Positions 59,393 to 64,000 of a DNA stretch of 64,000 bases are shown here, piece after piece (position 1 is the first letter of the stretch; each line of letters starts with the position of its first letter). A model generated the notes under the pieces. That model did no database searches. It was not told where the DNA came from and saw nothing but the letters and a program-made list of their open reading frames with translations. The DNA lies in contig NZ_AP018439.1 of NCBI RefSeq assembly GCF_009937955.1, positions 3,844,001 to 3,908,000 of the forward strand. Direction: 5' to 3'. A program made the translations under genes and the position numbers. The stretch is from Undibacterium sp. KW1. GTDB lineage: Bacteria > Pseudomonadota > Gammaproteobacteria > Burkholderiales > Burkholderiaceae_D.

Positions 59393-60558
59393 TTATTAAT
59401 AGACGTATTTTGATCTCTCTGACATCCCACGCATCACGCCAGCCAGGCATCCTGCTAAATAGCATCTACTCACTCATTATCGCAGTCGCCCTGCTCACCT
59501 CGGGCGAAGCACATGCAACAGAAAAAAAACATGTGAAAAAGCCTGTAAGCAGCACGGCAGCAGCCAGTTCTGCCCCGGCTGCCAAGGCAAAAAAAGATGA
59601 AAGCCATTTTGAGCAATGGAAGGAAGTATCCAGCTTCATCTCGGAAATGGTCAGCAAGCATGGCTATACCGAAGCAGAATTGAAAGCCATCTTCAAGCAA
59701 GCCAGATACATAGAAACCGCCAGGCAACTGATGCGCCCTGCTCCGGCAGGTAAACCCAAGAACTGGAAAGCCTACCGCGCCCGCTTTGTCGAGCCTTACC
59801 GTATTGAAGCCGGCGTCGCTTTTTGGGATAAATATGCCGATGCCCTCGCCAAAGCCGAGCAGGAATATGGCGTGCCACCAGAAATTATCGTTGGCCTGAT
59901 TGGTGTAGAAACCATCTTTGGCAAGCAGACTGGCGGCTTTCGCGTCATGGATGTGCTGACTACGCTGGCCTTTGATTATCCCGACACGCCAACGCGCGAT
60001 GCACGCATGCAATTCTTCCGGGGGGAGCTGGAAAACATGTTGCTGATGTCCAGGGAAGCCTCGCTTGATCCTTTTGTGTTTAAAGGCTCTTACGCAGGCG
60101 CGATAGGCTGGCCTCAATTCATGCCTGGCAGCATCAGGAAATATGCAGTGGATTTTGATGGTGACGGCAAAATCAACCTGACAGATTCACCGGTGGATGC
60201 GATAGGCAGTGTCGCCCATTATCTGGCAGTACATGGCTGGAAGCGCAATCTGCCCGTGGCATTTCCCGCTACCCTGGTCGTGAGCGAAAAAAGTGAGCAA
60301 CTCAGCACGGTCTTGGGCAAAGGTTTGCAGGCCAGCTATCAGTTGCAGGACTTAAAAGCCATCGCGACAACAGCCAGTAGCGATGCACCAACAAATATCC
60401 CCTATGGGCTTGTCGATCTGCAAAATGGCAATGACGCAACAGAGTACTGGTTTGCAACAGAAAATTTTTACGCGATTACCTTGTATAACCGCAGTTATTT
60501 TTATGCAATGTCAGTCTATGATCTGGGTCGCGTCATTGCCTTGGCCAGACAAAAATAA
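59383..60558 (+). CDS. mltB: membrane-bound lytic murein transglycosylase B
   Basis: 391 residues. A signal region (SIYSLIIAVALLTSGEAHA) and a Lys/Ala-rich spacer precede the catalytic domain: PPEIIVGLIGVETIFGKQTGGF (catalytic Glu176), MQFFRGELENMLLMSREA, YAGAIGWPQFMPGSIRKYAVDFDGDGKINL and SVAHYLAVHGWK. It cleaves the glycan strand forming anhydromuropeptides. It overlaps the transglutaminase gene by 10 bp, so it belongs to the same operon. No clear lipobox, so it may be the soluble form. Confidence 0.93.
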   Translation: MPLIINRRILISLTSHASRQPGILLNSIYSLIIAVALLTSGEAHATEKKHVKKPVSSTAAASSAPAAKAKKDESHFEQWKEVSSFISEMVSKHGYTEAELKAIFKQARYIETARQLMRPAPAGKPKNWKAYRARFVEPYRIEAGVAFWDKYADALAKAEQEYGVPPEIIVGLIGVETIFGKQTGGFRVMDVLTTLAFDYPDTPTRDARMQFFRGELENMLLMSREASLDPFVFKGSYAGAIGWPQFMPGSIRKYAVDFDGDGKINLTDSPVDAIGSVAHYLAVHGWKRNLPVAFPATLVVSEKSEQLSTVLGKGLQASYQLQDLKAIATTASSDAPTNIPYGLVDLQNGNDATEYWFATENFYAITLYNRSYFYAMSVYDLGRVIALARQK

Positions 60559-60893
60559 TTCTCACTTAATGTGTTTAACGCCGCATCACAGAGTGATGGA
60601 AGAAGAAGCTCGCAATTTAACAGATTTTAATAAACCAAATAAAATTGTTAATTTATGTTATTCTAGTAACTAATTACTGGAATAAACATTGCCATTCAGT
60701 ATTTTCTAAACTAAAGTGTTGTTATCTAGTTGACACATTTACTTCTTAACTAAGCAAAGTGTCAAGAGATTTAACAATGGTTTGCTATTTTTCTGACAAG
60801 CAAATTATATTTTAAAGATACAATATTACCGTTTGATTAATTTTTTATTGAGGCAACTAATTAAGCGTCAATAAACTACACAGCGAGGTAATT
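60559..60893. promoter_or_regulatory. AT-rich region upstream of the small HTH gene
   Basis: 335 bp, strongly AT-rich. Contains TTGACAC (60730-60736) and GTGTCAA (60759-60765), a 7-bp inverted pair 22 bp apart, the first copy of which also resembles a -35 element. May be an operator region of the helix-turn-helix gene. Confidence 0.4.
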
Positions 60894-61193
60894 ATGGCAA
60901 ATTTGACCCAGCTTGAATCCGATGAAATCGACTATGATCCTAACAATCTGTTGGATACTCTGATCAAGCAATTGCATTTGAAAAATGATGCAGCACTCTC
61001 CAGAGCATTGGAAGTGGCACCACCAGTAATCAGTAAAATCAGGCATCGTCGCCTGCCGGTCGGCGCATCACTGCTGATCCGCATGCATGAAATCAGCGAT
61101 GTCAGCATCAAAGAATTGCGCGAATTGATGGGCGACCGTCGTGCGAAATTCCGTATCAGCGACAAGCAATTCAAACCAAAAGACGCAGCATAA
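60894..61193 (+). CDS. small helix-turn-helix-like protein
   Basis: 99 residues, mostly helical. LLDTLIKQLHLKNDAALSRALEVAPPVISKIRHRRLPVGASLLIRMHEISDVSIKELRELMG has the pattern of a Cro/CI-like helix-turn-helix (helices about 20-75, with AALSRALEV-APPVISKIR as the likely DNA-reading part), followed by a basic tail. GAGG lies 5 nt before the ATG. Similar small proteins occur singly in Oxalobacteraceae as far as I recall. Probably a DNA-binding regulator; targets unknown. Confidence 0.7.
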   Translation: MANLTQLESDEIDYDPNNLLDTLIKQLHLKNDAALSRALEVAPPVISKIRHRRLPVGASLLIRMHEISDVSIKELRELMGDRRAKFRISDKQFKPKDAA

Positions 61194-61262
61194 GTCTTTA
61201 ATTTGATCAGTGCTTGCTGGCCTGTTTGACCTTCGGGTTGTCAGGAAAACTGCTACATTGAA

Positions 61263-61309
61263 AAATACCGAAAATGCGCCACAAGCGTGATTTCGGTATT
61301 TTTTTTCTT
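61263..61309 (+). terminator. rho-independent terminator of the HTH gene
   Basis: AATACCGAAAAT and ATTTCGGTATT pair (one mismatch) across a roughly 14-nt loop, followed by a run of eight T's, about 70 bp past the stop. Confidence 0.8.
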
Positions 61310-61668
61310 GTTTTTATTGTGCGCCGGATTTATGACAGCTTGATGTAAAGCTGCCGGAGAAGTGCAATAAATTGAGTGCCTGGAGATTTCCATGGCAGAG
61401 CGCCATGACAATGCGTGCACGAATGGCAGCAGCCAAACCGCTCGCCTTGGCCAGTTCATCACATCTAGCAGTGCCCTTCATGATCTGGCTATATGAGTAG
61501 CGATGTGAGTAGCTATATAACTTAGCTGTATGCCTTAGTCCTGTCACTTGCACCTGCACCTGCAAGATATACACGCTATCCACTCGGTCATGCCTGCAAT
61601 TACATCAGCAAGCCACATCTTTGGCTCAATCAACGAGTGCGGGGCGGCACTCGCTATGATGCGACTGC
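61310..61668. other. intergenic, no supported gene
   Basis: About 360 bp. A short leftward open frame (61314-61583) exists but its sequence is low in protein character and has no ribosome site. Short direct repeats (GAGTAGC at 61495 and 61507) are the only structure. Confidence 0.35.
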
Positions 61669-62571
61669 TCAGGCTGGAAACACACCTGTCGATAAATACC
61701 GGTCGCCACGATCACAAACAACGAAGACTATTGTGGCGTTTTCTACCGTCTGGGCGATACGCAAAGCGATTTCGCAAGCACCTGCGGCAGAAATACCACA
61801 AAATATGCCCTCTTCCACGGCCATCCTGCGGGCCATTTGTTCAGCATCAGCCTGCGTGACTGACTCCACCTGATCAACTCTGGCTTTATCAAAAATCTTG
61901 GGCATGTAAGCCTCTGGCCATTTGCGTATGCCTGGTATCTGCGAACCCTCTTCCGGCTGTGCACCGACGATGCGTATCTGTGGATTCTGCTCCTTCAGAT
62001 AAGCAGATACCCCCATGATGGTACCGGTAGTTCCCATGGCGCTGACAAAGTGGGTGACCTGGCCCTTGGTGTCGCGCCAGATTTCTGGCCCTGTGGCTTC
62101 GTAGTGCGCGAGCGGATTATCCGGATTGGCGAACTGGTCGAGTATCACACCCTGCCCTTCTGCCTGCATTTGCTCTGCCAGGTCACGCGCATATTCCATG
62201 CCGCCGGTCTTGGGAGTCAGCATGATTTGCGCCCCGTAAGCAGCCATGCTCTGGCGACGCTCTATGCTCAGGTTTTCTGGCATCAGCAAGATCATCTTGT
62301 AACCACGCATGGCAGCAGCCATGGCAAGGGCAATGCCGGTATTGCCGCTGGTGGCCTCGATCAAAGTATCACCAGGTTTGATGCGGCCACGTTCTTCTGC
62401 CCTCTTGATCATGGATAAGGCAGGCCTGTCCTTGACAGAACCAGCGGGATTATTCCCTTCCAGTTTGCCCAGGATGATATTGTTGCGGCGCCGGTTTTCA
62501 TCACCGGGTATGCGCTGCAATCTAACGAGCGGTGTATTGCCTATGGTGTCTTCGATGGTCAGATAGGTCAT
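61669..62571 (-). CDS. cysM: cysteine synthase B
   Basis: 300 residues, normal CysM length. IEDTIGNTPLVRLQR, the PLP lysine in NPAGSVKDRPA (Lys47), the phosphate-loop ATSGNTGIALAMAAAMRG, and GTTGTIMGVS. CysM makes cysteine from O-acetylserine and sulfide or thiosulfate. The DRPALSMI segment after the lysine and the short length favour CysM over CysK. Single gene, no operon partners. Confidence 0.95.
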   Translation of the reverse strand: MTYLTIEDTIGNTPLVRLQRIPGDENRRRNNIILGKLEGNNPAGSVKDRPALSMIKRAEERGRIKPGDTLIEATSGNTGIALAMAAAMRGYKMILLMPENLSIERRQSMAAYGAQIMLTPKTGGMEYARDLAEQMQAEGQGVILDQFANPDNPLAHYEATGPEIWRDTKGQVTHFVSAMGTTGTIMGVSAYLKEQNPQIRIVGAQPEEGSQIPGIRKWPEAYMPKIFDKARVDQVESVTQADAEQMARRMAVEEGIFCGISAAGACEIALRIAQTVENATIVFVVCDRGDRYLSTGVFPA

Positions 62572-62776
62572 GATAAACAGCTTAACAACAGCTTAAAAAG
62601 ACAAAGTCTTATTCTAAACGCAGTTACCTTAAGACGCTTGCCGCATAAGCAAGCACTTTGTTTGAAAAACACCCCGCAAAGGCTGATAAAAATCAGCTTC
62701 TCATAGACAAATCAAGCCTTTGCAACCCACTCGCAAGCACCAATCAGGCTTATACAGAATTTAAATAAGCTAATAA
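62572..62776. other. intergenic, no gene
   Basis: About 200 bp between cysM and the terminator of the helix-hairpin-helix gene. Presumably holds the cysM promoter; nothing else seen. Confidence 0.3.
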
Positions 62777-62804
62777 AAAACCCCGGAATCACTTCCGGGG
62801 TTTT
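62777..62804 (-). terminator. rho-independent terminator of the helix-hairpin-helix gene
   Basis: AAAACCCCGGAA-TCAC-TTCCGGGGTTTT; on the minus strand the stem is followed by TTTTATTA. 40 bp past the stop of the helix-hairpin-helix gene. Confidence 0.9.
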
Positions 62805-62844
62805 GTGAAACTGTCAGTTCAACAAAAGAACTGAAGAATCAGAC

Positions 62845-63306
62845 TTATTTTGCGCTGGCCTTGGAAGCTGCAGATGCCGCAGCAGAAGCTTTTGGTGCCG
62901 CTGTTGACGCTGGTGCTGCTGTTGCAGACGCTGCTGGCGCAGGTTTTTCTGCTTTCTCTGCCTTCGCTGCAGCTTTATCTGCTTTTGCACCTTTGGCAGG
63001 AGCTGCGCTGGCCGCTGGTTTTGCTGCTGCACCAGGTTTAGCCTGGCCATTGACAGTCAAACCTGCTTCAGACAATTTAGTGGAGCTTTTTTCGCCTATG
63101 CCTTTGACACGGCTTTCAAAATCTGCCCAATCCTTGAAGGCACCGTTCTTGGTACGTTCTTCGATGATGGCCTTGGATTTGGCTGGGCCTATGCCCTTGA
63201 TACCATCGAGTGCGGCCTGGTCACCTTTATTGACATCGACATCGGCGAATGCAAAACCAGTAGCAGCCAACAAAGCCAGCATAGCAAACATCAATTTCTT
63301 AATCAT
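62845..63306 (-). CDS. secreted ComEA-like helix-hairpin-helix protein
   Basis: 153 residues from ATG 63306 (GGGAG 8-9 nt upstream). Signal peptide MIKKLMFAMLALLAATGFAFA, then two helix-hairpin-helix units (VNKGDQAALDGIKGIGPAKSKAIIEERTKNG, KDWADFESRVKGIGEKSSTKLSEAGL) of the ComEA/DNA-uptake type, and a long Ala/Lys/Pro-rich tail (about 92-153) that may bind DNA or the envelope. ComEA binds incoming DNA in the periplasm. The tail is unusual in length for a ComEA homologue. Confidence 0.85.
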   Translation of the reverse strand: MIKKLMFAMLALLAATGFAFADVDVNKGDQAALDGIKGIGPAKSKAIIEERTKNGAFKDWADFESRVKGIGEKSSTKLSEAGLTVNGQAKPGAAAKPAASAAPAKGAKADKAAAKAEKAEKPAPAASATAAPASTAAPKASAAASAASKASAK

Positions 63307-63472
63307 GCGAATACTCCCTCTTAAATTGAACAAACATTGAATTGGACAACTATTTTTATTCAGCCACAGTCCGGTTTGAGTTCCATTCCTGTAGGTATAC
63401 CAACGATGCAAGTTGCAAGTCGTTGACAAGTATTTCACAGATTTCTTTCAGGGATATGGCCTGCAAAAGGGT

Positions 63473-64000
63473 TTATTTGAATATTGCAAATCCGTCCGGT
63501 TGCTGATCGCTTAATTTCTCGATAAGAAAATCAATAAAGCAGCGTAACTTGGGCGGCATCTGACGTCGACTCGTGTACACAGCGAACAAATGACTGGCAA
63601 ACCCAGGTTCGTGGTTGTTAACTTGAAGCAGGCGTCCGGATTCCAGATCACTGGCCACCAGCCAGGCCGGGAGGAAAGCGGCCCCCATACCAGCCAACAC
63701 ACAATGGTAGCTCATTGTGGTATCACTGGATTTCATGACTGCATCCAGTTTCAGCGGGATGGAACCAGCCATGATTGAGAGCTTCAGCCGTTCCAGTTGC
63801 AAATAGTTGGGGAAAATTGTTGCGACTGTCAATGATTCTGCCGGGTCGGCGGCAGCCTTCAGCATGCGCAGATACGCTGGTGTCGCGACTAAATAAAAAT
63901 GTGTGGTACAAAGCTGTCTCGCAATCAGGTTAGCCGATGGCTCTGCCGTTGCGCGCAGCGCCAGGTCAAAGCCATCAGCCACCAAATCCACCATGTGATT
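63473..64000 (-). CDS. LysR-family transcriptional regulator, C-terminal part, cut by right edge
   Basis: Only the effector domain is visible, running to the window end in frame: VDLVADGFDLALRATAEPSANLIARQLCTTHFYLVATPAYL, SDTTMSYHCVLAGMGAAFLPAWLVASDLESGRLLQV, and a C-terminal RRQMPPKLRCFIDFLIEKL. The order and the A/PAYL, AGMGAAFLPAWLV segments are those of LysR regulators. The DNA-binding half lies beyond 64000. Downstream of it is the helix-hairpin-helix gene, which is independent. Confidence 0.85.
   Translation of the reverse strand, partial: NHMVDLVADGFDLALRATAEPSANLIARQLCTTHFYLVATPAYLRMLKAAADPAESLTVATIFPNYLQLERLKLSIMAGSIPLKLDAVMKSSDTTMSYHCVLAGMGAAFLPAWLVASDLESGRLLQVNNHEPGFASHLFAVYTSRRQMPPKLRCFIDFLIEKLSDQQPDGFAIFK

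Noticed and set aside
61314..61583. Leftward 89-residue open frame
   Set aside because: No ribosome site and no protein-like pattern.

Overview
The window reads as chromosomal DNA of a Gram-negative betaproteobacterium, most likely Burkholderiales and probably Oxalobacteraceae (an Undibacterium/Janthinobacterium-like organism). This is inferred from the gene families, the groESL control region carrying both a sigma-32-type promoter and a perfect CIRCE operator, and a hairpin-rich intergenic repeat at 34.3-34.5 kb. I see no rRNA, tRNA, CRISPR array, transposase or integrase.

Layout. 0-2.5 kb: a periplasmic binding protein cut by the left edge, then a two-gene unit coding for dephospho-CoA kinase and a phosphopantetheine adenylyltransferase fused to an HD hydrolase, preceded by two near-identical palindromes. 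2.5-6.2 kb: a decayed copper/heavy-metal-type two-component system (start codon lost, regulator and kinase fused by a deletion) beside a YVTN beta-propeller protein and a DUF305 protein. 6.5-8.9 kb: a phospholipase C pseudogene with three TAG stops and a frameshift. 9.0-12.7 kb: a lone AT-rich 1225-residue SIR2-domain protein, probably anti-phage. 13-22 kb: groESL, an OPT transporter, a LysR/NADP-oxidoreductase divergent pair, a DTW-domain protein and a lipoprotein with a Thr-Gly linker.

22-29 kb is a compact minus-strand run: TonB-like protein with about 31 Ala-Gln repeats, rhomboid protease, two small paralogous membrane proteins, an Lgt-like protein, a Sel1-type lipoprotein and a radical SAM protein resembling tetraether-lipid synthase. 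The last three overlap or abut, which suggests an unusual lipid or lipoprotein modification. 30-34 kb holds a proline racemase/4-hydroxyproline epimerase with a binding protein and AraC and GntR regulators. 34-37 kb holds the repeat element, a membrane protein, an enoyl-CoA hydratase homologue and the ribosome GTPase YlqF.

37.3-53.1 kb is the most unusual region: ten co-directional genes encoding a DNase I-like (EEP) protein, several beta-rich proteins without signal peptides (including a 1084-residue DUF6603-like protein and a 1451-residue protein I cannot place) and two phage-tail-collar proteins. No capsid, terminase, sheath, baseplate or lysis gene accompanies them, so this is neither a prophage nor a recognisable contractile injection system. 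It is the best candidate here for an undescribed system.

53-64 kb returns to ordinary chromosome: a SnoaL-like secreted protein, a GNAT acetyltransferase, a histone-deacetylase-like amidohydrolase with an apparent N-terminal frameshift, a MoxR-DUF58-transglutaminase-MltB operon, a small HTH-like protein, cysM, a helix-hairpin-helix (ComEA-like) protein and a LysR regulator cut by the right edge.
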